Shown piece after piece: positions 41,757-53,740 of a DNA stretch of 64,000 nucleotides (the first letter of the stretch is position 1; each line of letters opens with the position of its first letter). A model generated the notes under the pieces. The model did no database searches. It saw only the letters and a list, made by a program, of their open reading frames with translations, and was not told the DNA's origin. A program made the translations under genes and the position numbers. Source of the stretch: Vombatus ursinus (taxonomy: Eukaryota > Chordata > Mammalia > Diprotodontia > Vombatidae); the NCBI RefSeq assembly GCF_900497805.2, contig NW_020954582.1:667083-731082 (forward strand). Direction: 5' to 3'.

Positions 41757-42905
41757 TTTTCTGTGTTCAGAAGTCATAGGCAGTTTTCTTGTATTATTTC
41801 TTGCATTACTATCTTCAGGTTTTTTGATTTGTTGTGTTCTGGAAGGCCCACAATCCTTAAATTGTCTCTATATCCTGCCATTGAGATCAACATGTTTTAC
41901 TTGTATAGAGATCATGTTTTCTTTGCATGTGATTGTTTGTGCTTCTCTTACAGGTTGTGTCCTTCATTTTTGTGTACTTCCAGTCAGTTCTTTCCTTTAT
42001 CGTTTGTTGGTTTTAGTGGGGTTTGCTATTAGGAATTCAAGTTTTCTATTCTGCTGATCATTTCTGCTGTGCAGGCCACAAATTCTGCTTTCACAATTCT
42101 CTTATACCGTTCAGGAACATCCTGCTGTAATGTTTATTCATAGATATTTCAACTCATTTAGATAATGTGAAGGCCATCTTCCCTTCTGTTAATAATGTCT
42201 TCCCTGTTGGCTTATCTGCTTGTGCACAAGGTCTTTAATTGAGTTTCTTTTCTTCTGAAATCTTGGTGATTCCAGTCTTTTTTTCCTTTACATTCTCCTA
42301 ATGCTCACTTTCTCATTCCTTCTATTTTTTCATTTTTCATTTTTAATATATTTAATTTTTCTCTAATTACACATCAAAACACTTTAAAAAATTTGCTTTA
42401 AAGTTTTGAATTCTGGCGCTGATTCTTAGAATCTAGCCAATAGCCCATAGATGCTCAGATTCCTCAGTCTAGCTAATATGGCGAATCTTCAATAAACCTT
42501 GTTTTTGGCTGCAAAAACAAAAAAAGGGGCAGCTAAGTGGCACAGGGGATAGAGCACCGGCCCTGAAGTCAGGAGGACCTGAGTTCAAATCCGGCCTCAG
42601 ACCAAACACTTGACACGTACCAGCTGTGTGACCTTGGGCAAGTCACTTAACCCCTATTGCCTCACTAAAAAAAAAAAAAAACGAAGTTTTGAATTCCAAA
42701 TTCTATCCCTCTTTCTCCCCCTCTCCTTACCCCTCCCTGAGATGGTAAGCAATCAGATATAGGTCATACACACACAATCATGTAAATCATTTCCATATTA
42801 GTCATTTTATACAAGAAAACTCGAATAAAAGAAAAAGAATGAAAAAAGTGAAAAATAGCATGCTTCAATCTGTATTCAGACAATATTACTTTATTCTTTA
42901 ATGGG
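41757..42905 (-). mobile_element. Minus-strand L1 fragments (ORF1 region, then a 3' UTR)
   Basis: 41757-42320 resembles L1 ORF1 coiled-coil region in reverse (CACAATCCTTAAATTGTCTC). 42325-42413 and 42697-42905 form an L1 3' UTR in reverse (CCAAATTCTATCCCTC..CATTTCCATATTAGTCA..ATAGCATGCTTCAATCTGTA), the same layout as at 31850-32110. It is split by the composite at 42414. Confidence 0.75.
42414..42683 (+). mobile_element. Composite retroposon: LTR-like transcript end fused 5' to a SINE
   Basis: AAGTTTTGAATTC (42401-42413) recurs at 42684-42696. Between them lie about 98 bases ending in AATAAACC..GGCTGC, an A-rich stretch (AAAAACAAAAAAA), then a complete short SINE (GGGGCAGCTAAGTGG from 42526) with its own A tail. 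The left piece looks like the polyadenylated end of an LTR-type transcript. The single outer duplication suggests one insertion event. Confidence 0.7.
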
Positions 42906-45245
42906 ATTGTTTCCTTTTGTCTTCAGAATTTCCTTTTTCTCACCATCATCATTATTAATTTTTTTTTTCCAAATTACAAATACTTTTCCTACCTTTGCAA
43001 CACTCCCCTTAAGGGAAAAACCACCAAGAAAACCTTTGTAACAAATATGAATAATAAAGCAAAACAAATTCTCACATTGACCAAATCAAAAAATGTGTCT
43101 AACTCTGCATCTTGAATCTATCACCTCTCTTGTCAGGGTTGGGTGTTTTGCCACTGACCCTCTGGAATCATGATTGGTCATTTTGTTGTTCAGAGTTCTT
43201 AATTTTTTCAGAGTTATTTGTCTTTACAATAGTATTATTGTCCAAATTGTTTTCCTGGTTCTGCCCATTTCTCTTTACATTGGTTCAATTATGTCTTCCT
43301 CAGTCTGTCTAAACTCATCCTTCATAAGCACAACAGGAATCTATTAGTTCATGTACTATAATTTGTTTTGCTAATTGATGTTTAGCTCTATTTCTTTGCT
43401 ACTATGAAAAAAAAGAACAGCTATAATTTTTTTTTGTCCTTTAGCTCTTTCTTTGATCTCTTGGTGATGGTCATTATGGGGTAGGTATTGGCCTAGTAGT
43501 GCTACTACTTAGTCAAAGGATATGGGCATTTTTAGTGACTTTTGGGGCATAGTTCCAAATTGTTTTCCAGAATGACTGTACTAATTCACAGCGTCACCAA
43601 CAGTGTGTCAATGTGCTCATTTCCCTACACTCCCTCCAACATTTGTCATCTTTCTTTTTGTCACCTCTGCTAAACTGATTGGTATGAGTCATTTTAATTT
43701 TCATTTTTCTAAGTATTAATAGAGGAGTAGTATTGTTTTTTTTTTAAATATGGCTATTGATAGCTTGGATTTCTTCCATTGAAACTTGTCAGTTTATATT
43801 CTTTGATCATTTATCAGTTGGAGAATGATTTTCATTCTTTTAAGTTTTAGCATATTCCTTGCATATCTTGGAAATTAAAATTCACCTTTATCAGTGAATC
43901 TTTCCATGAAGATTTTCCTCAGTTGTATTTTCCCTTTTAATTCTGATTACATTGTGATTTTTCTTTGTGTGCAAAATTTTTAAAATTTTGTGTAATCAAA
44001 ATTGCCTGTTTTATGTTCTGTGTTCCTCACTATCTGTTTGATCATGAACTTTCCTGTCCTAGATCCAAAAAGAAATTTCTTTTTTGTTCTTCTAATTTTG
44101 ATTATGATGTGACCGTTTATATTTAAGTCATGTATCCATTTGAAACTAACCTTGGTATATGGTATGAGGTGTTAATCTAAACCAAATTTTGCTAGATTGC
44201 TTTCTGGTTTTCCCAGTAGTTTTTGTCAGTGAGTCCTTACACCAAGAGTTGGGGTTTTTGCGTGTACTGAACAATGGCCTACTAGGTTCATATGTTTTGG
44301 CCCTAATCTGTGCCACAGATGGACCTCCCTACTTTTTAACCAGCATCAAATCATTTGGATGATTACTACTTTATAGAATAGTTGGAGATCTGGTACCAGG
44401 AGGCCCCCTTCCTTCTCACTTTTTTCCATGATTTCTTTCGAAATTTTGATGTTTTGTTCTTTTAGGTGAATTTTGTTATTTTTTAAAAAGTTCTACAAAG
44501 TAATACTTCAGTAGTTTGGTGTGGTGCTGAATAAATAAATTTAGGTAGAATTGTCATTTTTATTATGTTATCTAGGCCTGCCCATGAATAATTAGTATTT
44601 CTTCACTTTAGGTTTGTATCTCTATAAAGTGTGGTTTTTTAGTTGTATTCAATATGGTCCTTTTTGTGTGTCTTGTTAGGTAGATTCCTGAGTATTTTAT
44701 ATATTTTATTATTTTAACTGGCATTTCTATATTTCTTCCTGTTGCATTTTGCTTGCAATATATTTAAATGCTCATGATTCATATGGATTCATTTTACAGT
44801 CTACATCTCTGTTGAATTCTTTCAATTAAGTTTTCAGTCGGCTCTCCAGGTTTCTCTAAGTAAACTTCACATCATCTGCAAAATTCAATAATTTTGATTT
44901 TTCCTTGCCTATACTTATTCCTTCAATTTATTTTTCCTGATATATTATTATAGCTATATAGCTATCACAATAAAACTATATAGCTAAATGCTATATAGCT
45001 AGCATGTCTAGTATTACATTAAATAGTGTGGTAATAATGGATATCTTTGCTTTACCCCTGATATTACTGGAAAGGTCTCTAGTTTATCCTCATTATACAT
45101 AATATTTCCTCTTGGTTTCCGATAGATACTACTTGCCATATTAAGGAAAGTCTATGTCTTTATTATATTTTCTGGAGAGTTTTAGTTTTATTTTTACAGA
45201 AATGAATGTTAAATTTTGTCAAAAGCATTTTCTTCATCTTTTGAG
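42906..45245 (-). mobile_element. Old L1, minus strand, ORF2 and 3' UTR
   Basis: Starts with an L1 3' UTR in reverse (CACATTGACCAAATCAAAAA) and continues through the ORF2 C-terminal region (GCATAGTTCCAAATTGTTTT, TCATTTATCAGTTGGAGAAT) and mid-ORF2 (CATATGTTTTGGCCCTAATC). More diverged than the L1 at 45950-53740. Confidence 0.8.
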
Positions 45246-45254
45246 TCCATTGGC

Positions 45255-45880
45255 AACAAGTGTTTATGAAGTACCGACTATGTCCTAGGCACTGTGTCAA
45301 GGGCTAGATGTACAAAGAAAGGCACAAACATGGTCCCTGCCCTCAAAGCAGCTCACATTCTAAGGCCTCGAGGAGAGACCATGCAACTGTGTACATACAA
45401 GATGGGAACAGTGTCAGTCAAAGGTAATGTCAGAGGGGAAGGTATAGCAGGAATGGGTGCTGGGGCCTGCAATTAGAACCGAGTTCAGCAGGAAGCCAGG
45501 GAAGCATGAGGGATACCCAGGGGAAGAGGGCAGAGTGCTGCACAGCAGAACGAGCAAGGCTATCGAGTACCCGGGGAGCAAAGCAGAGGGAGATCAGAAA
45601 GGGAGGAAGGGGCCAGGCTGTGAAGAGCTTGCTGAGCCACATACAGGACGAGCCCCGAGAGAGGCGCTGGGTTTCCCTGAGCACAGGCAGCCAGGCATGC
45701 TTGGACCTGCTCTTGGGCCACATGGAGGGCCCATTCTGGAGGGGGTCCCACCTGAAGTGGAAGAGCGGGCTTCCAAGGCTCCTTCTGTGCTTCCTGAGGC
45801 CCCTCCCTCTTCTAGGCCTATTTCCGCCATCATTTGTCTGTGGCCAGGTGTCTGGTGTGTCTCTGGAGTTTAACGACTGA
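45255..45880 (-). mobile_element. L2 LINE 3' end, minus strand
   Basis: CAAGTGTTTATGAAGTACCG, CCTAGGCACTGTGTCAAGG and GTCCCTGCCCTCAAAGCAGC are the L2 3' end; GAAGGGGCCAGGCTGTGAAGAG and similar text continue into ORF2 in reverse. The frames on this GC-richer patch are not genes. Confidence 0.75.
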
Positions 45881-46711
45881 TTACCTCTTTCTGCCCAGGT
45901 GTTCTGAAGTATATTCTGATGACACTATTGCCTCTGTTTCTTTGTTAATTTAATTTCTTTTTTGTTACATGTTAATTTTCAAGCTGTCTCCCTCCCTCCT
46001 CACCTCACACGAGAGAAAGACACTGTTTCACACACACAACCATACTGTACATGCTTCTGTTTTTCAGTTCTTTCTCTGGAGGTGGACAGCAACTTCCTTC
46101 TTAGGTCCTTTGTAGCTGATTGGAATATGTATAATACTCAGAATAGCTTAGTCATCTGCAGTTGTTCTTCAAACAATATTACTGTTATTATATACAGTAT
46201 TCTCTTGGTTTTGCTCATTTCACTCTTCATTATTTTGTGTGAGTCTTTCCAGGTTTTTCTGAAATCAGTCTGCTCATCATTTCTTATAGCACAGTAGTAT
46301 TCCATCACTATCATATACCACAACTCATTCAGCCTTTCCCCAATTGATGGGCATCCCTGCAATTTCCAGTTCTTTGCCAACACAAAGAGAGCTGCTATAG
46401 ATATTTCAGAACATAAAGATTCTTTTCTTTTTTTTTCCTGATCACTTTGGGAAACAGACGTGATTGATAGGGGTATTGCTGGGCCAAAGGGTATACATGG
46501 TTTTAGAACTCTTCAGGCATAATTCCAGATTGCTTTCCAAAATGGTTGGATCAGTTCAAAGTTCCACCAACAGTGTATTAGTGTCCCAATTTTTCCACAT
46601 CCCCTCTAACATTTATCATTTCCCCCTTCTGTCATCTTAGCCTATCTGATAAGTGAGATGATATCTCAAGGTTGTTTTAATTTGCATTTCTCTAATCAAT
46701 AATAATTTAGA

Positions 46712-48279
46712 TTAGCAGTACCAGAACTCAAACTATATTACAAGGCAGTAATTGTCAAAACTACCTGGTACTTGCTAAGAAATAGAAAGTAGATCAGTTG
46801 GAATAGAGTAGACATACAATACACAGCAAATGATTATAGTAACCTTGTGTTTGACAAATATGAAGATTTGAGATTTGGGGATAAGAATTCATTATTTGGC
46901 AAAAAACTGTTGGGAAAGCTAGAAAGTAGCCTGGCAAAAACTGGGCATGTACCATTATCTTATAGCATTTACCAACATAAGGTCAAAATGGATACATGAC
47001 CTAGATATAAAGGGAGATGTCATAAGAAAATTAGAAGAACAAGGAACATATTACCTATCAGACTTATGGATAGGAGATCAATCTATGAATAAACAAGAGA
47101 TAGAGAGCATTGTGAGGTGTAAAAAGTTTTTGTACAAATGAAACCAATGTAGCCAAGATTAGAAGGAAAACAGAAAATTGAGAGAAAATTTTTATGGATA
47201 GATTCCCAGATAAAGGTCTCATATCTCAAATACATAAAGAACTTTGTCAAATTTATAAGAATGCAAATCATTTCCCAATTGATAAATGGCAGTTTTTTGA
47301 TGAAGATACCAAAAAATGTACATAGTTATATGAAAAAAATGCTCTAAATGACAGATGATTAGATAAATGAAAATTAAAACAACTTTGAGATATTTTATAA
47401 CTATCAGATTGGCTAAAATGATAAAAAAAGGCAAGTGACAAATGTTGGAGGGGATGTGGAAAAACTGGGACATTAATTCATTGTTGGTAGAATTGTGAAA
47501 CGATCCAACCATTTTGGAGAGCAATCTGGAATTATGCTCAAAGACTTGCATCCTGGGCCATCTTCAGTCATCCTGATCAATATCTGGCCACTGGACCCAG
47601 ATGGCTCTTGAGGAAAAAGTGAGGCTGGTGACTTTCCACAGCCTTCCCTCACTCAAATCAAATTCAATTGCAAGTCATGTCATCTCCCTGATGTTATGGT
47701 CCTCTTTGAGAATGAAGGACAAACTGCACAACCGCAAACTGCCTGTGCCCTTTGACCCAGCAATAACACTATTAGGTCTATTTCCTAAGCTGATCAGGGA
47801 GAAAGGAAAAGAACAGCAATATTGTTCGAAGAACCGCTTTGAACAACTAAATCATTTTGAGTGACATAAATACTCAGATCGATTACAAAGGACCTATGAA
47901 GGAAGATGTTGTTTGCATCCAGAATATATGTACATATATAAATAATATGCACACACATATATATATACACACAAACATATATACATAGATATGTCTAATG
48001 GTAGCCTTCTTTAGGGTGGAGTGGGGAGGGAGGGAGAAAAAAATTAAAAAGGGCACATCAGAGAACAAAAGTAAACTTAGAAGGAAGCTCAGAAAAGCAA
48101 GACAGCTTCAAAAATGCTGTGTAGTATTTATTACATGGGTTTTTTTTTAAATAAACTGTGAAACAGAAATTCGTGGTTTTTGTATTGAATCTTATGTTGT
48201 GCTGTGTACATGGAAATGTTCTTTTTCTTTTCTTTTTGTATTTAAGTTGAAAACGAATAAAAAGAAAAAAAGAATAGAA
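46712..48279 (+). mobile_element. L1 (plus strand) nested in the minus-strand L1
   Basis: Starts in ORF2 (TTAGCAGTACCAGAACTCAA; frame AVPELKLYYKAVIVKTTWYL) and runs to an A-rich tail ending near GAAAAAGAATAGAAAAGA. The minus L1 is continuous across it: TCTAATCAATAATAATTTAGA at the left resumes as TTTTTAGAGTATTTTTATAG at the right, giving an imperfect duplication around ATTTAGA. Contains a TA/CA microsatellite at 47926-47995. Confidence 0.85.
47544..47738 (+). mobile_element. Non-autonomous retroposon inside the nested L1
   Basis: CTGGGCCATCTTCAGTCATC..CTGGACCCAGATGGCTCTTG..GTGAGGCTGGTGACTTTCCA..GGTCCTCTTTGAGAATGAAGGAC is a repeat I remember from marsupial genomes; its family name is uncertain. 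It interrupts the L1 between AATTATGCTCAAAG and CTGTGCCCTTTGACCCAGC. Confidence 0.7.
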
Positions 48280-49204
48280 AAGAAAAATATTTTTAGAGTA
48301 TTTTTATAGGACTATATATAGTTTTGATTTATTTATCCAAAAACTGCTTGTTTGTATCCTTTGACCATTTATCAATTGAGGAATGACTCATATTCTGATA
48401 AATTGGACAATGTTCTCTATGTATTTGAGAAATGAGACCTTTCTCTGAGAAACTGTTTATAAAAATTTCTCCCCAATTTTCTACTTTCCCTCTAATTTTG
48501 GCTACATTGGTTTTATTTGTACACTTTTTAAATTAATGTGATAAAAATTATCCATTTTACATCTCACAATGCTCTCTCTCTTGTTTTTTCATAATTCTTC
48601 TATCCGTAAGTCTTCGAGATTTATGTTCCATGTTCTTCTAATTTACTTATGATATCTCCTTCTATGTCATGTATCTATTTTAACTTTATCTTGGTAAATG
48701 ATGTGAGATTGGTCTATACCTAGTTTGTGCCAGACGGCTTTCCAGTTTTCCCAACAATTTTTACCAAATAGTGAATTCTTATCCCAAAGTTTAAATCTTT
48801 ACATTTGTCAAACAAAAAGTTGCTATAATCATTTACTACTGTGTACTGTATTCTGTTCCACTGGTCCACCTTTCTATTTTTTTTTTTTTTTTGCCAATAC
48901 CAGATTTCTCCAATTATTATAATTACATATTATAATTTCTCCAATTATTGAAATCTGACTTTATTTCTATTAAAAATGTTTTTTAATTATGTTGATATAG
49001 TTCCTGGGTTTGTCTTGGCAGGTACACTCCCAGATAATTTATGCTGTCTACAGTTATTTTAAATGGGCTATCACTTACTATCTCTTCTCGCAGGGATTTG
49101 TTGGTGATATATAGAAATGCTGATGATTTATGTGGGTTGATTTTATATCCTGCTACTTTGTAAAAAATATTGTTTTAACTAGCTTTTTAGTTGAATCTCT
49201 AGGA

Positions 49205-49384
49205 CAGCGGTGGGAAACCTGTGGCCTCAAGGCCCCATGTGACCCTCTAGGTCCTCAAGTGTGGCCTTTGAAAGAATCCAAACTTCACAGAACAAATGTC
49301 CTTCATAAAAGGATCCCACTCTGTAAAGCTTGGACTCAGTCAAAAGGTCACACCCAAGGATTTGGCATCGAGGCCACACCCCTA
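49205..49384. mobile_element. hAT-type MITE in L1 with 8-bp target duplication
   Basis: Begins CAGCGGTGGGAAACCTGTGG and is palindromic overall: CAAACTTCACAGAACAAAT on the left mirrors CTGTAAAGCTTGGACTCAG on the right. Its right end has lost part of the inverted repeat. CTCTAGGA (49197-49204) and CTCAAGGA (49385-49392) differ at one base, the 8-bp duplication expected of hAT transposons. No transposase. Confidence 0.85.
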
Positions 49385-49878
49385 CTCAAGGATTTCCCAG
49401 TATATCATCATATCATCTGCAAAAAGAGATGGTTTCATTACTCCATTGCCCATTCAGAGTCCTTCAACTTCTTTTTCTTCTCATTACTATTGCTAGAATT
49501 TTAATACAATGTTGAATAATATTGTGCTAATGGGCATCCTTGTTTCACTCTTAATCCTTCTGGGAAGGCTTCTAGCTTATTTCTGTTATGAATGCTGCTT
49601 GCAGATGGTTTTAGGTAGATGCCTCTTGTGATTTTAAGGAAAAACCCACTTATGCCTCTGCTTTCAAGGGTTTTTTTTTAAATAAGAATGAGTGTTGCAT
49701 TTTCTCAAAAGCTTTTTTTCTGCATCTATTGATATAATCATATGATTGTTGTTACTTTTTATTGATATAATCAATTATGTTAATAGTTTTCCTTATATTA
49801 AACCATTCCTGGATTCTTGTTATAAATCCCAGTTGGTCACAAAGTATAAACTTTGTGATATATTGTATTTTCCTACAT

Positions 49879-49941
49879 GGATGGGGAACGTGCAGCCTTT
49901 ACGCCACGTGTGGTCTTGAGGCCACAGGTTCCCCACCCCTG
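49879..49941. mobile_element. Tiny hAT-type MITE of the same family, internally deleted
   Basis: GATGGGGAACGTGCAGCC joined to GGCCACAGGTTCCCCACCCC, so two inverted termini of the family with almost nothing between. TCCTA lies on both sides. Also inside the minus-strand L1. Confidence 0.75.
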
Positions 49942-50448
49942 TCCTAGCTAGTGTTTTATCTCGGATTTTTGTATCCATATTTATTAGTAAAATTGGTCCC
50001 TAATTTTATTTCGCTGTTTTTGTTCTTCCTGGTTTAGGTATCAGTGCCATATTTATTTCATAATGGGAGTTTGGTAGGACTCCCTCTTTATCTATTATTC
50101 CAAATAAAATATTGGAGTTAGTTGATCTCTAAATGTTTGGTAGAATTCACTTGTAAATCCATCTGGTCCTGATGTTTTTTCCTTAGGTAGCTCATTTATG
50201 GCCTATTCAGATTCTTTTTCTAAAACAGGTTTATTTGATATTCTATTTCCTCTTCTGTTAATCTAGACAGTTCATGTTTTTGCAAGTATTCTTCCATTTC
50301 ACTTAAATTCCTAATAAATCCACTTAATTCACAATTAAATTTACTTAAATTCACAATAAATTTATTGTCATGTAATTGGGCAAAATAACTCCTAATAATT
50401 GTTTTGATTTTATCTTCATTTGTGGTATATTCACTCCTTCCATTTTTG

Positions 50449-50610
50449 TTGTTGTCTTCTCCTTTTTTTTTTAAGGCAATTGGGGTTAAGTGACTTGCCC
50501 AGGGTCACACAGCAAGTAAGTGTCACATGTTTGGTCTGAGACCGGATTTGAACTCAGGTCCTCCTGACTTCAGGGCCAGTGCTTTATCCACTGCACCACC
50601 TAGCTGCCCC
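50449..50610 (-). mobile_element. Short tRNA-derived SINE, minus strand, in L1
   Basis: Reverse-complement SINE with T-rich tail at left and CACCTAGCTGCCCC at right. ACTCCTTCCATTTTTG at 50433-50448 and 50611-50626 is a perfect 16-bp duplication. Confidence 0.96.
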
Positions 50611-51061
50611 ACTCCTTCCATTTTTGATACTAGTGATTTGATTTTCTTCTCTCTTTTAAAAATGATATTAACCAATAGTTTATCTATTTTATTGTTTTTT
50701 TCATAAAGCCAACTCCTAGCTTTATTTATTAATTCAATGTATTTCTTACATTCACTTCTTTATATCTCACTTTTAATTTTTAGAATTTCCAATTTGGTAT
50801 TTAATTGGGGATTTTTAGCTTGTTCTTTTTCTAGTTTTTAAAATTGCATATCCAATTCATTGATCTGCTCTATTTTGTTGATGTAAGCATTTAGAGATAT
50901 ACATTTTCTTCTGATTACTGCTTTTGTGGCATCCCACACATTTTGGTATATTATCTCATTATTATCATTCTCTTTAATAAAATTATTTATTATTTCTATA
51001 ACTTGCTCTTTAAACCACTCATTCTTTAAGATGAGGTAATTTTGTCTCCAATTAATTTTTA

Positions 51062-51221
51062 TTCTCAATTTTTTTTTTTTTTTTTTGGTTAGGCAACTGG
51101 GGTTAAGTGACCTGCCCAGAGTCACACAGTTTGTGAGTGTTATGTGTCTGAGGCTGGATTTGAACTCAGGTCCTCCTGACTTCAGGGCCAATGCTCTATC
51201 CACTGTGCCATCTAGCTGCCC
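51062..51221 (-). mobile_element. Short tRNA-derived SINE, minus strand, in L1
   Basis: Same family; T run at left, CATCTAGCTGCCC at right. CTCCAATTAATTTTTA is duplicated at 51046-51061 and 51222-51237. Confidence 0.96.
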
Positions 51222-51669
51222 CTCCAATTAATTTTTAATCTGTGTTTCCATAGCCCCTTATGAAATATAATTCTTATTTCATTATGATCTGAAAGGATGT
51301 ATTTAATATTTCTGCTTTTCTGAATTCAGCTATAACATCTTTGTGCCCTAATATATGGTCAACTTTTGTAAAGGGACCGTACACCACTGAGAAAAAAGTA
51401 TATTTCTTTCTATTTCCATTCAGTTCTCTCCAGATAGCTATCATCTCTAGCTTACCTAAGATTCTATTCATCTCCTTGACTTCTTTCTTTTTTATTTTTG
51501 GTTAGATTTATCTAGTTCTGAGAGAAGGTTGAAGTCCCCCATTACTTTATTTTTGTTATCTATTTCCACCTGTAATAGACTTAGCTTTTCCTTTAAAAAT
51601 TTGGATGCTATAGCATTTTGTGTATATAGGTTGAGTACTGATATTACTTCATTATCTATGGTACCTTTT

Positions 51670-51815
51670 TTTTTTTTTTGGCTAGGCAATGGGGTTAAGT
51701 GACTTGCCCAAGGTCACAGAGCTAGTAAACATTATGTGTCTGAGGCCGGATTTGAACTCAGGTCCTCCTGACTTCAGGGCCAGTGCTCTATCCGCTGCGC
51801 CACCTAGCTGCCCCT
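51670..51815 (-). mobile_element. Short tRNA-derived SINE, minus strand, in L1
   Basis: Same family; T run at left and CACCTAGCTGCCCC at right. TCTATGGTACCTTTT is duplicated at 51655-51669 and 51816-51830. Confidence 0.96.
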
Positions 51816-53740
51816 TCTATGGTACCTTTTAACATGATGTAGTTTCCCTGTTTGTCTCTTCTAATTAAACCAATTTTAGCTTTAACTTTACTGAGATCAT
51901 GCTTGCTACCTCTGCTTTTTTTTGCATCAACTGAAGCATAATAAATTCTACTGTAACCCTTTATTTTTACTCTATGTATACCTCTATGCTTTAACATTTT
52001 AAACATTTTAAAATGTTTCCTGTAAACAACATATTGTTGGATTCTGGTTTTTGATTCATTCCACTATCCATTTTCATTATATGGGAGAGTTCATCCCATT
52101 CACATTCAAAGTTATAATTACTCGTTTGTATTTCCCTCCATCCTATTTTTCCTCATTGTTTATCCTTCTCTCCCTCTTTTTACCCTATCTCTCCTCAGAC
52201 ATCTAATCTAAGTGCTTCTGACCACTGTCTCCCTAATACATACCCCTAAGAGTCCCTCCCTTACATTATCCCCTCACCCTCCTATTTCTCTGTAAGTTAA
52301 GACTTTTATACCCTTCTAGATATATATGTTATTCCCTCTTTAACCCAGTTCTGATGAGAATAAGGTCCTAGCACTACCAGTCCTCCACCTATTCCTGCCC
52401 TCTATTGTAACAGTTCTTCCATTCATGCCTCATTTGTATAACTGCTCCATTTTATTTTCCCTAAACACTTTTATTTTTTAGAATCATACCATCATACTCA
52501 AGTTAAGTTTAAGCCTTCTATCTATGTATATTCTTTCAAATTACTCTAGTAATGATAACATTCTTAAGAGTTAGATAACATTTTCCCCGTATAAGAAGTA
52601 AACAGTTTGACCTTATTAAATTCCTTATAATTGGTCTTTCATGTTTTTTACCTTGTTATGCTTCTCCTAATTCTTGTAGGTCAAATTTTCTGTTTAGTTC
52701 TGGTCTTTTCCTCAAGAATATTTGAAAGTCCTCTAATTCATTAAATATCATTTTTTTTCCATGCCAGATTACACTCAGTGTTGCTGGGTAAGTTATTCTT
52801 GGTTGCAAACCCAGTTCCTTTGCTCTGCAGAAGATCATGTTCCATGCCCTTTGGTCTTTTAATGTAGAAGCTGCTGAATCCTGACTGTAGCTCCACAGTA
52901 TTTAAATGGTTTCTTTCTAGTTGCCTGCAGTGTTTTCTCCTTGACCCTGCAGCTTTGACACCTAGCTAATGTTCCTTTTTGGTGGCCTATTTCTCGGCTG
53001 CTAAGTTTGCGTCAGAGTTGGGCTCTCATCCCGAGTTGTGAGGGGCGATGTCTCAGGCTCCAGGTTTTTCATGCTGCTGTTTTCTGGGTTCTACTGGGGG
53101 GTTTGACCTCTTGGTTCTTCCAGTGTTCTATGATCTGAGGCCAAGTGTGGTTAATGCTCTTCAGGGACCTCAGGGCCCCCAGCAATGCTGTCCCTACAAA
53201 TGCTCCAGTGGCCAAGCTTCAGCACACCCATCTGCCCTGGAATCGAAACTGGAGACTCCACTCTCCCGTGAGGGCCCACGGTCAGCAGCCTGCTCCCTCA
53301 CTGGAACCACATTCACCAGCGTTGCTTGTTTCTCCTCACCCACAGCCACAGCCAAGGACTGTCTGGTCAGTAGATTTAGACCTCTTGTCTAGAACCAGGG
53401 TGGGGCCCTGTAATCTTTCCCTGGTCAGCCATCTGACCCCTACACTGTCCATAGGGAGAGGGTTCTTGAAGCTGAGGCTGCCACCAATACAGCTTCTCCC
53501 AGGGCTTGTTTGTTGGTTCCAAAGTATCTGCACTTCAGTCAGGCCAGATCACCACCCTGGGAGGTCAGGTCTTTCCTAATGTCCTTCCAAATTGTCTTAG
53601 GTTGGACAACTGCTTTACCTTGACTTAATTATTTCTGCTACTCTAAAGTTCTCTGTGAGGCATTATTTAAAATTATTTGTGGGGGACTTTGGGAGACCCA
53701 GGTAATTTCCTGCCTTATTCTACTGTCTTCCCAGAATTCT

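Larger units (their letters stand above)
45950..53740 (-). mobile_element. Near full-length L1, minus strand, with seven nested insertions
   Basis: 3' end at left: 45950-46711 is 3' UTR and ORF2 C-terminus. It resumes at about 48280 with the next ORF2 block (GTATCCTTTGACCATTTATC), then RT and endonuclease regions (CCATCTGGTCCTGATG; TGAAGTCCCCCATTACTTTA), ORF1 region and a GGGGACTTTGGGAGACCC block near 53690 that matches L1 5' UTRs. Without insertions it would be about 5.5-6 kb. Frames are short and broken throughout, so it is inactive. Confidence 0.85.

Noticed and set aside
45457-45880. Two overlapping frames of 124-138 aa
   Set aside because: They lie in minus-strand L2 sequence and have no independent support.
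45950-48279. A twin-primed, 5'-inverted L1
   Set aside because: The plus and minus parts overlap by a few hundred bases of consensus, and the minus L1 resumes exactly after 48279, so a nested insertion fits better.
49876-49949. A firm 8-bp target duplication for the small MITE
   Set aside because: Only TCCTA is clearly shared between the two flanks; the remaining bases do not match, so I claim five bases only.
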